Shown piece after piece: positions 8,290 to 16,411 of a stretch of DNA of 64,000 bases. The DNA is from Pseudomonadota bacterium. GTDB taxonomy: Bacteria; Chloroflexota; UBA6077; JAJPHF01. Within the stretch, counting starts at the first letter, position 1; every line of letters begins with the position of its first letter. Made by a program: the position numbers and the translations under genes. A model generated the notes under the pieces. The model did not search any database, was not told where the DNA came from, and saw nothing but the letters and a program-made list of their open reading frames with translations. Where the stretch lies: positions 1-64,000 of the forward strand of contig JAJPHF010000188.1 in the NCBI GenBank assembly GCA_021325365.1, read 5' to 3'.

Positions 8290-9267
8290 ATGCCCGTGCA
8301 GCGCGTCGCCATCATCGGCCTGGGGCTGATCGGCGCCTCGCTGGGGCTCGCCCTGCACCGCCTGACGCCCGCGCCACGCGTCGTCGGCTACGACCGCAGC
8401 GGCGACGCGCGGACCCGCGCCGCTCGGCGCCACGCCGTGGACCGCACGCCGTGGAGCCTGGAAGAGACCGTGGAGGGGGCCGATCTTGTCGTGCTCGCCA
8501 CGCCCGTGCGCGCCGTGGCGCCGCTGCTGGGGACTATCGCGCCGTATCTCGCGCCGGGCGCCGTCGTTACCGACACGGGGAGCACCAAGGAGCAGGTGAT
8601 GCTGTCGGCCGCCGAGGTCGCGCCCCAGGTGGCGTTCGTCGGCGGGCACCCAATGGCCGGCAAGCTGACACACGGCTCGGCCGATGCCGACGCGGCGCTG
8701 TTCGACGGGACGGTGTACTGCCTGACCCCGACCGCCGACACCCCGCCCGCGGCGATCCAGCGCGTGACGGAGCTGGTCGAGGCGGTGGGCGCGCGGCCGC
8801 ACTTTCTCGACGCCGCCGAGCACGACGGGCTGGTGGCGGCGATCAGCCACCTGCCGTACCTGCTCGCCAGCACGCTGATGACCGCGGCGAGCGCCGACCC
8901 CGGCTGGCGCGAGATGGCGGCGCTGGCGGCGGGCGGCTTCAGCACGATGACGCGGCTGGTCGAGGGCGAGCCGGAGATGTACGCGGACATCTGCCTGACC
9001 AACCGCGAGGCGATCGCGCGGCAGCTGGACCGCTACATGGAGGCGCTCGGGTCGCTGCGGGCCGCCGTCGCCGCGGGGGACGAGGGGCTGCGCGCGCGCT
9101 TCGCCGCCGCCCGCGAGCAGCACCAGGCGTGGCTGGCGCAGCGGGCAACGCCGCCCGAGGGCACGGCGCTGACGCCCGAGGTGCGCGCGCACAACCCGTT
9201 CATCCCGCAGAGCTGGCAGGACGCGCTGCGCGGGCGCCGGCCCGAGCGGAAGGAGCGGGGCGAATAA
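8290..9267 (+). CDS. tyrA: Prephenate dehydrogenase
   Basis: Oxidative decarboxylation of prephenate to 4-hydroxyphenylpyruvate with NAD(P)+ for tyrosine synthesis. The 325-residue protein starts with the dinucleotide motif IIGLGLIGASLG and has the TDTGSTK, GGHPMAGK and ISHLPY motifs; the last carries the catalytic histidine. It is a stand-alone enzyme without chorismate-mutase or ACT domain, so feedback inhibition through ACT is not expected. GAGGGGG lies 10 nt upstream of the ATG. The C-terminal tail is charged. An interspersed repeat lies immediately downstream. Confidence 0.93.
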   Translation: MPVQRVAIIGLGLIGASLGLALHRLTPAPRVVGYDRSGDARTRAARRHAVDRTPWSLEETVEGADLVVLATPVRAVAPLLGTIAPYLAPGAVVTDTGSTKEQVMLSAAEVAPQVAFVGGHPMAGKLTHGSADADAALFDGTVYCLTPTADTPPAAIQRVTELVEAVGARPHFLDAAEHDGLVAAISHLPYLLASTLMTAASADPGWREMAALAAGGFSTMTRLVEGEPEMYADICLTNREAIARQLDRYMEALGSLRAAVAAGDEGLRARFAAAREQHQAWLAQRATPPEGTALTPEVRAHNPFIPQSWQDALRGRRPERKERGE

Positions 9268-9274
9268 ACGCGAC

Positions 9275-9460
9275 GAGCCCTCACCCCCGGCCCCTCTCCC
9301 AGAGGGAGCGGGGAGTACGCCCGGCATTGCCCGGAGGGAGAGGGCGAGTCCGTCTCGCGCGCTTCCCCGGGGGAGCCTGGCGTAGGTCGGCCACCGCCCA
9401 AGGGGAGAGGAGAGGGCATTTGCCCCCTCTCCCCTTGGGAGAGGGCTGGGGTGAGGGCTC
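9275..9460. repeat. Nested inverted-repeat element between tyrA and rplL
   Basis: The ends GAGCCCTCACCCC (9275-9287) and GGGGTGAGGGCTC (9448-9460) are exact inverted repeats. Inside is a second C-rich/G-rich inverted pair built on CCCTCTCCC and GGGAGAGGG. It resembles the CCCTCACCC/CCCTCTCCC class of dispersed repeats seen in many GC-rich genomes. It fills the whole gap between convergent genes and may act as a terminator. No protein is encoded. Confidence 0.65.
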
Positions 9461-9479
9461 GCGGGTGCGAGAAGCCGCT

Positions 9480-9863
9480 TTAGCTGACGTCGGCGGTGGC
9501 GCCGGCCTCGCGCAGCTTGGCTGCGGCGGCGTCGGCCTCCTCCTTGTTCACGCCTTCCTTGACGGGCTTCGGCGCGGCCTCGACCAGGTCCTTGGCCTCC
9601 TTCAGGCCCAGCCCCGTCAGCTCACGGACCGCCTTGATGACGTTGATCTTGTTCGCGCCGAAGTCCTTCAGGGTCACCGTGAACTCGGTCTGCTCCTCGG
9701 CCGGTCCCGCCGCCGCGGGCGCCGCGGCAGCCGGACCCGCGGCCGCCGGAGCCATCGCCACGGCCGCGCTCACGCCGAAGCGCTCTTCAAGCGCCTTTAC
9801 GAGGTCGGATAGCTCGAGGACCGTCATTTGCTCGATCGCCTGGATCATCTCGTCCTTGGTCAC
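9480..9863 (-). CDS. rplL: 50S ribosomal protein L7/L12
   Basis: The 127-residue stalk protein. The N-terminal dimerisation domain ends in [10 protein letters not shown], an Ala/Pro/Gly hinge lies at about residues 36-55, and the C-terminal factor-binding domain has [18 protein letters not shown] and [11 protein letters not shown]. The start is a GTG at 9863 with AAAGGAG upstream. It is the last gene of the ribosomal operon; the usual downstream rpoB is not present. Confidence 0.97.
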   Translation of the reverse strand: MTKDEMIQAIEQMTVLELSDLVKALEERFGVSAAVAMAPAAAGPAAAAPAAAGPAEEQTEFTVTLKDFGANKINVIKAVRELTGLGLKEAKDLVEAAPKPVKEGVNKEEADAAAAKLREAGATADVS

Positions 9864-9990
9864 GATTTGCTCCTTTCGGCGGGAGCAGAGCCCCGCTCGT
9901 GTATCACCCTTGGCCGCCAGGCGATCCGCCTGTCGCCACTACTGCCCGCGGTTCTCTCCACAAGGACTGCCCGCCCCGGACTGCACTCGA

Positions 9991-10524
9991 CTAGGCCCCG
10001 CCGCCCTGGCCTTCGAGCTGCTGGCGGCGCGCCTCGAGCACGCCGACGAAGCTGCGGAGCGTGCCGTTGAGCACGTTGACCAGGCCGGCAATGGGCGCCT
10101 GGAAGCCGCCGATAACCTGTGCGATCAGCTGCTCGCGGCTGGGCAGGTCGGCCAGGCGGTTCACCTCCGCCGCCGGCAAGACACGGCTCCCGAGCACCGC
10201 GCCCTTCACCACGAAGGTGCGCTGGGTGCGGCCGTAGTCCTGCAGCGCCTTGGCGAGCGCCGCCGGGTCTTGGCCCGTGGCCAGGCCCGTCGGCCCGACG
10301 AGGTAGGGCACCAGCTCGTCGTAGCCCAGCCGCTCGGCCGCGCGCCGCGTCAGCGTGTTCTTGGCGACGTGGAACTGGCCGCCCGCGTCGCGCAGCCGGC
10401 CGCGCAGGCGCGACATCTCGGCCACCGTCAGCCCGCGGTAGTCCGCAAGCACGGTCAGCTCGGCCTGCTGGAGCTGCTCGGCCAGCTCGTCCACCTGTCG
10501 CTGCTTAAGCTCCAGATTCGGCAC
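9991..10524 (-). CDS. rplJ: 50S ribosomal protein L10
   Basis: The base of the L12 stalk, 177 residues. The N-terminal rRNA-binding domain has VLADYRGLTVAEM and HVAKNTLTRRA; the C-terminal helix binds L12 dimers. The start is a GTG at 10524 with a strong GGAGGTGA. Translation and transcription are expected to be controlled through the L10 leader immediately upstream. Confidence 0.97.
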   Translation of the reverse strand: MPNLELKQRQVDELAEQLQQAELTVLADYRGLTVAEMSRLRGRLRDAGGQFHVAKNTLTRRAAERLGYDELVPYLVGPTGLATGQDPAALAKALQDYGRTQRTFVVKGAVLGSRVLPAAEVNRLADLPSREQLIAQVIGGFQAPIAGLVNVLNGTLRSFVGVLEARRQQLEGQGGGA

Positions 10525-10541
10525 TCCGTCACCTCCTCAAC

Positions 10542-10576
10542 AAAAAAACGGCCTCTGGCCCACGAGCCAAAGACCG
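10542..10576 (-). terminator. Intrinsic terminator/attenuator of the L10 leader
   Basis: On the minus strand an 11 bp stem (with G-T pairs) and 6 nt loop is followed by seven T residues, 17 nt ahead of the rplJ GTG. The position at the end of the L10 leader indicates attenuation of rplJ-rplL. Confidence 0.85.
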
Positions 10577-10670
10577 TATGCGGACGCGCAGCCGCGGTCC
10601 GCGGATGATCTCTGCCTCGGCAGGCCCCATTACGCGCCGCGCGGCGCACCTGCTGTCTCGGGCAGTATGC
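10577..10670 (-). promoter_or_regulatory. Ribosomal protein L10 leader (autoregulatory mRNA structure)
   Basis: The minus strand between rplA and rplJ carries the conserved leader signature GAGACAGCAGGTG, then TAAT, then CCTGCCGAGG, in the order known from Gram-positive and other L10 leaders. It ends in the terminator hairpin at 10542-10576. In known cases the L10-(L12)4 complex binds this structure and favours termination. Confidence 0.88.
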
Positions 10671-10675
10671 AGTTA

Positions 10676-10700
10676 GGTGGGGGACACCCCCACACCCCCG
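10676..10700. repeat. G-rich hairpin repeat
   Basis: GGTGGGGG-ACA-CCCCCACACC type hairpin just after the rplA stop. Nearly identical units lie at 14712-14736 and, degenerate, at 14754-14777. Confidence 0.6.
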
Positions 10701-10714
10701 TCCTAGCTGGCTGG

Positions 10715-11422
10715 CTAGGCGGCGGCCAGCGCCTGGGTCTGCGCGAGATCGAGCTTGATGCCCGGGCTCATCGTGCCGGCGAGGGTCATCGAGCGCAGGT
10801 ACTGGCCCTTCATCGTCGCCGGCTTGGCGCGCACGATCGCGTCCACGAAGGCGCCCAGGTTCTCCAGCAGCTGCGCGTCGTCGAAGCTGAGCTTGCCCAC
10901 CGGGCCGTGAATCACCCCCGTCTTGTCCACGCGGAACTCGACGCGGCCGGCGCGCACCTCGCGGATCACGCGGCCGATCTCCATGGCCACCGTGCCGGTG
11001 CGGGGATTCGGCATCAGCCCGCGGGGACCGAGCACGCGGCCGAGGCGCCCGACGATGCCCATCATGTCGGGGGTGGCGACAGCCACGTCGAACTCCAGCC
11101 AGCCCTCCTGGATGCGCTTCGCGAGGTCCTCGCCGCCCACGTAGTCCGCGCCGGCCTCCTCGGCCTCACGGGCCTTCTCGCCCTGGGCGAAGGCCAGCAC
11201 ACGCACCTTCTTGCCCGTGCCCGCCGGCAGCACCACCGACCCGCGCACCATCTGCTCGGGGTGGCGCGGGTCCAGCCCCGTGCGGATGTGAATCTCCACG
11301 GTCGGGTCGAACTTGACGTACGACACCTCGCGTAGCAGCGCCACGGCCTCCTGGGGCGTGTACAGGCGATCGCGGTCCACCTTCTTGACGGCGTCCTCGT
11401 ACTTCTTGCCGTGCTGGGCCAT
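10715..11422 (-). CDS. rplA: 50S ribosomal protein L1
   Basis: The 235-residue L1 stalk protein. It has the two-domain L1 architecture with [13 protein letters not shown] near the start, and the signature DYVGGEDL followed by [16 protein letters not shown]. The ATG at 11422 lies 3 nt after the rplK stop, so the two genes are tightly coupled, which fits L1 autoregulation of the rplK-rplA message. Confidence 0.97.
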   Translation of the reverse strand: MAQHGKKYEDAVKKVDRDRLYTPQEAVALLREVSYVKFDPTVEIHIRTGLDPRHPEQMVRGSVVLPAGTGKKVRVLAFAQGEKAREAEEAGADYVGGEDLAKRIQEGWLEFDVAVATPDMMGIVGRLGRVLGPRGLMPNPRTGTVAMEIGRVIREVRAGRVEFRVDKTGVIHGPVGKLSFDDAQLLENLGAFVDAIVRAKPATMKGQYLRSMTLAGTMSPGIKLDLAQTQALAAA

Positions 11423-11425
11423 GGC

Positions 11426-11848
11426 CTACTCCACGCGCACGCCCATGCTGCGGGCGGTCCCCTCGATCATCCTCATCGCCTGCTCGACGTCGGGCGTGTT
11501 GAGGTCCTTCATCTTCGTCTCGGCGATCTTGCGCACCTCGTCGCGGCTGATCGTGCCGACCTTCGTGCGATGCGGCACCGCCGAGCCCTTCTCTAGGCCG
11601 ACGGCCTTCTTGATGAGGTCGGCGGCGGGCGGCGTCTTGGTGATGAAGGTGAAGGAGCGATCCTCGAAGATCGTGATCTCGACGGGGACCACGAGCCCGA
11701 CCTGGCTCGCGGTACGCTCGTTGTAATCCTTGACGAACTGCATGATGTTGACGCCGTGCTGGCCGAGCGCCGGCCCGACGGGCGGCGCGGGCGTGGCCTT
11801 GCCGGCGTCGATCTGCAGCTTGACGATAGCCTTAACTTTCTTAGCCAC
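11426..11848 (-). CDS. rplK: 50S ribosomal protein L11
   Basis: The 140-residue protein binds 23S rRNA at the GTPase-associated centre. It shows [18 protein letters not shown] and the C-terminal signature [21 protein letters not shown]. The start is GTG at 11848 with GAGGA upstream; an out-of-frame ATG lies inside the spacer. nusG is 116 nt upstream in the same operon. Confidence 0.97.
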   Translation of the reverse strand: MAKKVKAIVKLQIDAGKATPAPPVGPALGQHGVNIMQFVKDYNERTASQVGLVVPVEITIFEDRSFTFITKTPPAADLIKKAVGLEKGSAVPHRTKVGTISRDEVRKIAETKMKDLNTPDVEQAMRMIEGTARSMGVRVE

Positions 11849-11964
11849 GTTTCATTCCTCGCTCAGCCGCTCGGCGGAACGCTCGCGCGATTCGGATCGG
11901 GCCAAGAGCACACGCCGCCAGGGTGTTCGCCGGGCCGAGGGGCGGCAGGGGTTTATCGCTCGAA

Positions 11965-12663
11965 CTATGTAATTCTGGCGACCTGGAGGAAGTCCAGCTC
12001 GACGGGCGTCTCGCGGCCGAAGAAGGAGACGAGCACGCGCACCTTGCCCTTCTCGGGGTTGATGTCGCCCACCACGCCGATGAAGTCGGTAAACGGGCCG
12101 TCGACGACCTTCACGCGCTCGCCACGCGAGAAGGAGACCTTCACCTTCGGCGCTTCCATCTTCATCTGCTTGAGGATCCGCTTGACCTCGGAGTCCTCCA
12201 GCGCCGTGGGGCGCGTGCCCGCGCCGACGAAGCCGGTGACGCCCGGCGTGTTGCGCACGACATACCAGGAGTCGTCGCCCATCATCATCTCGACCAGGAC
12301 GTAGCCCGGGAACACCTTGCGCTGCACGGTGCGCCGCTGGCCGTCCTTGATCTCGATCTCTTCCTCGGTCGGGATGATGACCTGGTAGATCTTGTCGCGC
12401 ACGCCCATCGAGTCGATGCGGTGCTCCAGGTTCATCTTGACCTTGTTCTCGTAGCCCGAGTAGGTGTGGATCACGTACCACTTGCGGCGCTCGTCGCGCT
12501 CTTCGCCGGCCTCCTCGCCGGCCTCGCCAGCCGGCGCCTCGCCGGGCGCGGCCACGTCGGCGCCCTCGGCGAGCGTGAGCTGCTCGTCGGCGGGCCCTTG
12601 AGCGACGATCGCCGCTTCGGCCGGCTGGTCCGCCGTCTTGGCGCCACGTCGTGCTGCACTCAT
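11965..12663 (-). CDS. nusG: Transcription termination/antitermination factor NusG
   Basis: The 232-residue protein binds RNA polymerase and couples it to Rho or the ribosome. The core starts at about residue 60 with KWYVIHTYSGYENKV, continues through FPGYVLVEMM and TPGVTGFVG, and ends in a KOW domain (VKVVDGPFTDFIGVV). Ahead of the core is an unusual 57-residue Ala/Glu-rich extension that is probably disordered. The start ATG overlaps the secE stop (ATGA), so the two are translationally coupled. Confidence 0.96.
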   Translation of the reverse strand: MSAARRGAKTADQPAEAAIVAQGPADEQLTLAEGADVAAPGEAPAGEAGEEAGEERDERRKWYVIHTYSGYENKVKMNLEHRIDSMGVRDKIYQVIIPTEEEIEIKDGQRRTVQRKVFPGYVLVEMMMGDDSWYVVRNTPGVTGFVGAGTRPTALEDSEVKRILKQMKMEAPKVKVSFSRGERVKVVDGPFTDFIGVVGDINPEKGKVRVLVSFFGRETPVELDFLQVARIT

Positions 12664-13001
12664 CTCAACAACCCAGTCATCAGCGCCGCGAACAGGGCAT
12701 CAAACGACCCGAGAATGACGCCGACGATCAGCGACATCGCGATGATCACGATCGTGAGCCGCAGCGTCTCCTCGCGCGTCGGCCAGGCGCACTTGCGTAG
12801 CTCGGAGCGCACGTCGCGCACCCAGGTCGTGATCCCCTGCGTGCGCCCCTCGATGGGAGCGGCGGCCTTGGTGGGCAGCACCGAACGCAGGCTTCGGCGC
12901 TGGGGCGTTGCCCTGCCCGGCGCGGGCTTGCTCGCCGGCGCCGGCCGACGCTCCGCGACAGCCGTTGGTTTGCGAAGCTGTGGTTTAGCCACGATAGCCA
13001 C
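12660..13001 (-). CDS. secE: Preprotein translocase subunit SecE
   Basis: The 113-residue essential subunit of the SecYEG channel. A basic, Pro/Ala-rich N-terminal half of about 55 residues is followed by the conserved amphipathic helix (VRDVRSELRKCAWPTREET) and a single membrane span (IVIIAMSLIVGVILG). The GTG at 13001 was taken as the start; a second in-frame GTG at 12992 is possible. No clear Shine-Dalgarno sequence is seen. It follows tRNA-Trp in the classical order but without rpmG between them. Confidence 0.93.
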   Translation of the reverse strand: MAIVAKPQLRKPTAVAERRPAPASKPAPGRATPQRRSLRSVLPTKAAAPIEGRTQGITTWVRDVRSELRKCAWPTREETLRLTIVIIAMSLIVGVILGSFDALFAALMTGLLR

Positions 13002-13108
13002 CGTCCACTCGGGGCGAGACCGGCGCGGCGTCGGCGTCCCGGCGGGAGGCTAGCGCCTGTACGGCCTCTGCCTCCACTAAGGGTGGGGAGAGGATCGATT
13101 CTTACGGG

Positions 13109-13181
<73 letters not shown>

Positions 13182-13217
13182 ACAAACAAGACCCCCGCAC
13201 CGGGGGCCCGCGAGATA

Positions 13218-13246
13218 AGTATAGCCCCTGCGTGACGCGGCCGCAA
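13218..13246 (-). promoter_or_regulatory. Promoter of tRNA-Trp-secE-nusG-rpl operon
   Basis: On the minus strand TTGCGG (13246-13241), 17 bp, TATACT (13223-13218), about 35 nt ahead of the tRNA 5' end. A small hairpin CCCCCG-GTG-CGGGGG lies between the promoter and the mature tRNA. Confidence 0.7.
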
Positions 13247-13418
13247 GGCGCGCCGGCCGCGCGGTGGCGGGCCGCGCCCGGAAACCGGCCCGCCACCCGT
13301 TATCATGGTGGGGCAGCCGCCTGCCAAGGAGCCGCTCGGTGCCCGGTCCCGTCGTCATCTGGTCCAGGATGCGCCCGCGCCGCGAGCGGGCCGCGCGCCG
13401 CCGCGCGGCCGCGCTCGC

Positions 13419-14744
13419 ATGAGCACGGCCGCCTCGGCCCCGGCCACCGGCGCGCGCGCGTGGCTGCGCGCCCGCGTCGAGCCGGCGGTGCTGCCCGCCG
13501 CGGCCGTCGCCATCGTCGTGGCCCTCGGCTTCGGCCTGATCGCGCCGGTGCTGCCGCTCTACGCGCGGTCGTTCGGCGTGGCGGCCGCGCAGGTCGGCCT
13601 GCTGAGCGCGGCCTTCTCGCTCGTCCGGCTCGTCTGCGACGTACCGGCGGGGCGGCTGGTGAACCGCATCGGGCCGGCGCGCAGCGTGGCGCTCGGCACG
13701 GCCATCGTTGCGGTCTCATCGGCAGCTGCCGGTCTGGCGACGAGCTTCGCGGCGCTGGTGGTCCTGCGCGGCGCCGGGGGCACGGGCTCGGCGCTGTTCT
13801 CGGCCGGCCTGATGGCCTACATCCTGAGCGTCGTCCCGCGCGAGCGCATGGGCCGCGCGATGGGCGTGTACCAGGCGTCCTTCCTGCTCGGGTCGGCCTT
13901 CGGCCCGGCCGTCGGCGGGCTGACGGCGGACCAGCTTGGGCTGCGCGGCCCGTTCTTTGTCTACGCGGCCTTTTGTGTCGGCGCGACCGGCGTCGCGCTC
14001 GTCACGCTGCGGGGCGCGACGCCGGGGAACGGCGGGGAGCCGGCGCGCGCCGCCCACGGCGCATCCGCGTCCACCGGCGGCGGGTCGGGGCGGCGGCTGC
14101 GCTTCGCCGGCCTGCCGCCCTCGCGGGGCCTGCTGGCTGCGCTGAGCGGCGCCTTCGCCCTGTGGTGGTTCCAGGGCGGCTTCCGCTTCACCCTGGTGCC
14201 GCTGTTTGCCGAGGAGCGCCTGGGGCTCGACGTGGCGGCGATCAGCTTCGGCGTCACCGTGTCGGCGGTGGCGAACCTGTGCGCCACCTGGCCGGCGGGC
14301 TGGGCGGCCGATCGCTTCGGGCGCCACGCGGTCGGCGTGCCGGCCTTCGCGGGGATCGCGCTGGCTGCCGCGGCGATGCTGCTGGCGCGCGACTTCCCCG
14401 GCTACCTCGCCGCGAACGCGCTGCTCGGCGTGTGCTACGGCGCGGCGGCGGTCGTGCCGGGCACGCTGCTCGCCGACGCCATCCCCCGCGAGCGCGCTGG
14501 CGAGGCGTCGGGCTACAACTACCTGGCCCAGGACCTTGGCAACGTGCTCGGGCCGGTGGCCGTAGGCTGGCTGCTCGACGTCGCCGGCTACCCTGGCGCC
14601 GTCGCCCTCGCCGCGGCCCCCGCGCTGGCGGCCGCCGGGGCCATTGGTGTGGCCCGTCGCCAGGCGGCGATCGCTCTACCCTGCAGAGCAGAGATCGAGG
14701 TGAAGGGAGGAGGTGGGGGACACCCCCACACCCCCCGAGAGTGA
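13419..14744 (+). CDS. MFS transporter
   Basis: A 441-residue major facilitator with about 12 hydrophobic segments in two halves and a central polar loop near residues 205-230. The first loop after helix 2 carries DVPAGRLVNRIGPARS, a form of the MFS motif A, repeated in the second half as GWAADRFGRHA. This resembles drug or sugar efflux permeases, but the substrate is unknown. The ATG at 13419 puts 20 residues before helix 1; an in-frame ATG at 13305 would add 38 Arg/Pro-rich residues and is less likely. The last 15 residues are encoded by a G-rich hairpin repeat (14712-14736), so the natural C-terminus has probably been altered by that repeat. Confidence 0.85.
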   Translation: MSTAASAPATGARAWLRARVEPAVLPAAAVAIVVALGFGLIAPVLPLYARSFGVAAAQVGLLSAAFSLVRLVCDVPAGRLVNRIGPARSVALGTAIVAVSSAAAGLATSFAALVVLRGAGGTGSALFSAGLMAYILSVVPRERMGRAMGVYQASFLLGSAFGPAVGGLTADQLGLRGPFFVYAAFCVGATGVALVTLRGATPGNGGEPARAAHGASASTGGGSGRRLRFAGLPPSRGLLAALSGAFALWWFQGGFRFTLVPLFAEERLGLDVAAISFGVTVSAVANLCATWPAGWAADRFGRHAVGVPAFAGIALAAAAMLLARDFPGYLAANALLGVCYGAAAVVPGTLLADAIPRERAGEASGYNYLAQDLGNVLGPVAVGWLLDVAGYPGAVALAAAPALAAAGAIGVARRQAAIALPCRAEIEVKGGGGGHPHTPRE

Positions 14745-14777
14745 GGATGGGTAGGTGGGGCCCCCCCACACCCCCGG
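14712..14777. repeat. G-rich hairpin repeats at the MFS 3' end
   Basis: Two units of the GGTGGGG...CCCCCACACCCCC type, at 14712-14736 (same as 10676-10700) and 14754-14777. The first lies inside the MFS reading frame and brings in its stop codon. Confidence 0.6.
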
Positions 14778-14873
14778 CAGGGGAGCGCCCCTGCAGCCCC
14801 GGGGAGAGGTCCCGCGAGGCGGCCACGCTCAACACGGGGGCGGGAGCGTCCCTGCACCCCCGGGGAGAGGACG

Positions 14874-14988
14874 GAGCACGCCTCCCGGTAGGGAAGCCTC
14901 CCTGCACCTCGGGCACGAGCAGCACCGCGCCCTGGCCGCTCGGCAGGGAGCACACCTCCCGGTAGGGAAGCCTCCCTGCACCTCGGGC
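14874..14988. repeat. 41 bp direct repeats
   Basis: Copies at 14874-14914 and 14948-14988 differ at one base (GAGCACG against GAGCACA at the start, then CCTCCCGGTAGGGAAG and onwards). Related shorter G/C-rich units lie just upstream (14775-14870). It fills the space between convergent genes; no gene is seen here. Confidence 0.75.
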
Positions 14989-14999
14989 CTCCGGCGCCC

Positions 15000-16139
15000 T
15001 TATTGCTGGCGAGGCGCGGGGGCGGGGCCGAGCTGCGCTACCGCGTAGTCGGCGTACTGGCTGTCCACGAAGGCGTCCAGGTCGATGGGGCGCTCCAGGT
15101 GGCCGCCCTCGAGGTACCAGGCCATGTCGTAGGCCAGCGCATCCTTGTTGATGCGGCCGTCGGGATCGATGGACGTGAGCCCGCGCTTCCGCAGCAGGTC
15201 GGCGTTCAGGGCCGCGTCCAGGTGGTTGTAGGGAGTCAGCAGGCGCGCCAGATCGTCCACGCCCACGCCCTGCACGGCCGCCGCGTTCCAATCGCGCGCC
15301 GCGCGGACGTAAGCCACCGCGAGCCGGCGGGTCAGCTCGGGGCGGTCGATGAGGCTCGGGCCGATCACCTGCACGGCGATCTCGTGGTCCGGGTAATCGT
15401 CCGCCAGCCAGCGCAGCACCACGGCCGAGTCCTGGTTGAGCGCGGTGGAGATGGACGGCTCGACCGCTATGGCAGCGTCGATCGAGCCGTTCGCCAGTGC
15501 CGCGGGCATGTCGGGGAACGGCAGCTGTACCTGGTCCAGCTCGTCCAGGCGGTGGCCCTCGCGCTTCAGCCCGCGGTCGACGTCGATGCCCAGCCCGCCC
15601 GGCAGCGACGAGGACGCCACCTTGCGGCCCACCAGATCGGAGAGCGTGCGGACGGCGCCGCTGTCCCACAGCTCCTTGCGCACAAGCGTCGCATGACTGT
15701 GCTGGCCCGGCGAGCCGCGGCTCGCGTCGAGAATCGCCTTCATTGACACCCCGCGCAGCACCGCGTTGAAGGTGGCCGGGACGACCGCCTGCTGCGACAC
15801 GTCGAGCTGCCCCTGGGCGATCAGCGGCACCATCTCGGCGCCGCTTCGGAAGGTGTCGTACTGGACCTCGATGCCCTGCTCGGTGAAGTAGCCCCGGTCG
15901 ATCCCAATGTAGAAGGGGTAGAGCACCGCGGCCACCTGGCCGACGCTGACTGGCGTGAGCGGGCCGGGCGGCTGCGCGGCGGGCTGGGCCGCCGCCAGTG
16001 CGGCGCTTTGCGCGGCGGGCGCGGCCGCAGTCGGCGCGCTCGGCGCGCGTGGCGGCTGCGCGGCGGGCGTGGCGGGCGCCCCGCATCCCAGTAGCAGCCC
16101 AAGGGCGGCAAGCACGACGCACCGGACGGTGCGGGGCAT
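15000..16139 (-). CDS. NMT1/THI5-like ABC substrate-binding lipoprotein
   Basis: A 379-residue lipoprotein with signal peptide and lipobox LLGC, an Ala/Pro linker to about residue 60 and the binding domain thereafter ([20 protein letters not shown], then [15 protein letters not shown]). It is most like the binding protein at 55477-56646 in this window; both share AILD, DSGAV/DSGEL and [18 protein letters not shown] stretches. The ATG at 16139 is preceded by GAGGAGGAG, and a near-consensus promoter lies at 16203-16231. No transporter partner is adjacent. The ligand is unknown. Confidence 0.86.
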   Translation of the reverse strand: MPRTVRCVVLAALGLLLGCGAPATPAAQPPRAPSAPTAAAPAAQSAALAAAQPAAQPPGPLTPVSVGQVAAVLYPFYIGIDRGYFTEQGIEVQYDTFRSGAEMVPLIAQGQLDVSQQAVVPATFNAVLRGVSMKAILDASRGSPGQHSHATLVRKELWDSGAVRTLSDLVGRKVASSSLPGGLGIDVDRGLKREGHRLDELDQVQLPFPDMPAALANGSIDAAIAVEPSISTALNQDSAVVLRWLADDYPDHEIAVQVIGPSLIDRPELTRRLAVAYVRAARDWNAAAVQGVGVDDLARLLTPYNHLDAALNADLLRKRGLTSIDPDGRINKDALAYDMAWYLEGGHLERPIDLDAFVDSQYADYAVAQLGPAPAPRQQ

Positions 16140-16202
16140 GGCTCCTCCTCGCCCGGCCCCCACGGCGCGCGAGCCGCGGGCGGACGGCACAGATTAGCGC
16201 CT

Positions 16203-16231
16203 ATCGTAGGCGCCGCCCGCGCGCCTGTCAA
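16203..16231 (-). promoter_or_regulatory. Strong promoter of the SBP gene at 15000-16139
   Basis: On the minus strand a perfect TTGACA (16231-16226), 17 bp, TACGAT (16208-16203), with an expected 5' UTR of about 57 nt. Confidence 0.75.
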
Positions 16232-16411
16232 GCAATTCTCCGCCCCTTTACCGTTCCCAGGCGGCCGGCCACGTTAAACGTTCCCCCGCGACCACCGATG
16301 ATGCTACAGGTACCGCGCCCCGCCAGGCTTCGGGCGGCTGGACCGGCCCGACGGCCGGGAGCGGCCCTCAGGACGCGCGTTCCCAGGTCACCATCCGAGG
16401 AGGCAGACTGT

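Noticed and set aside
7580..9327. Long minus-strand open frames opposite the M50 and tyrA genes
   Set aside because: Shadow frames of GC-rich coding DNA; they span two genes and the spacer and have no recognisable domain.
9275..9460. Insertion sequence between tyrA and rplL
   Set aside because: No transposase frame and less than 200 bp; described only as a repeat element.
13205..13225. Small GC hairpin upstream of tRNA-Trp as an intrinsic terminator
   Set aside because: It lies downstream of the tRNA operon promoter and has only a poor T-rich tail; more likely part of the processed leader.
14874..14988. Two 41 bp direct repeats considered as a CRISPR array
   Set aside because: Only two copies, a single 33 bp interval, no cas genes, and the repeats belong to a G-rich dispersed family.
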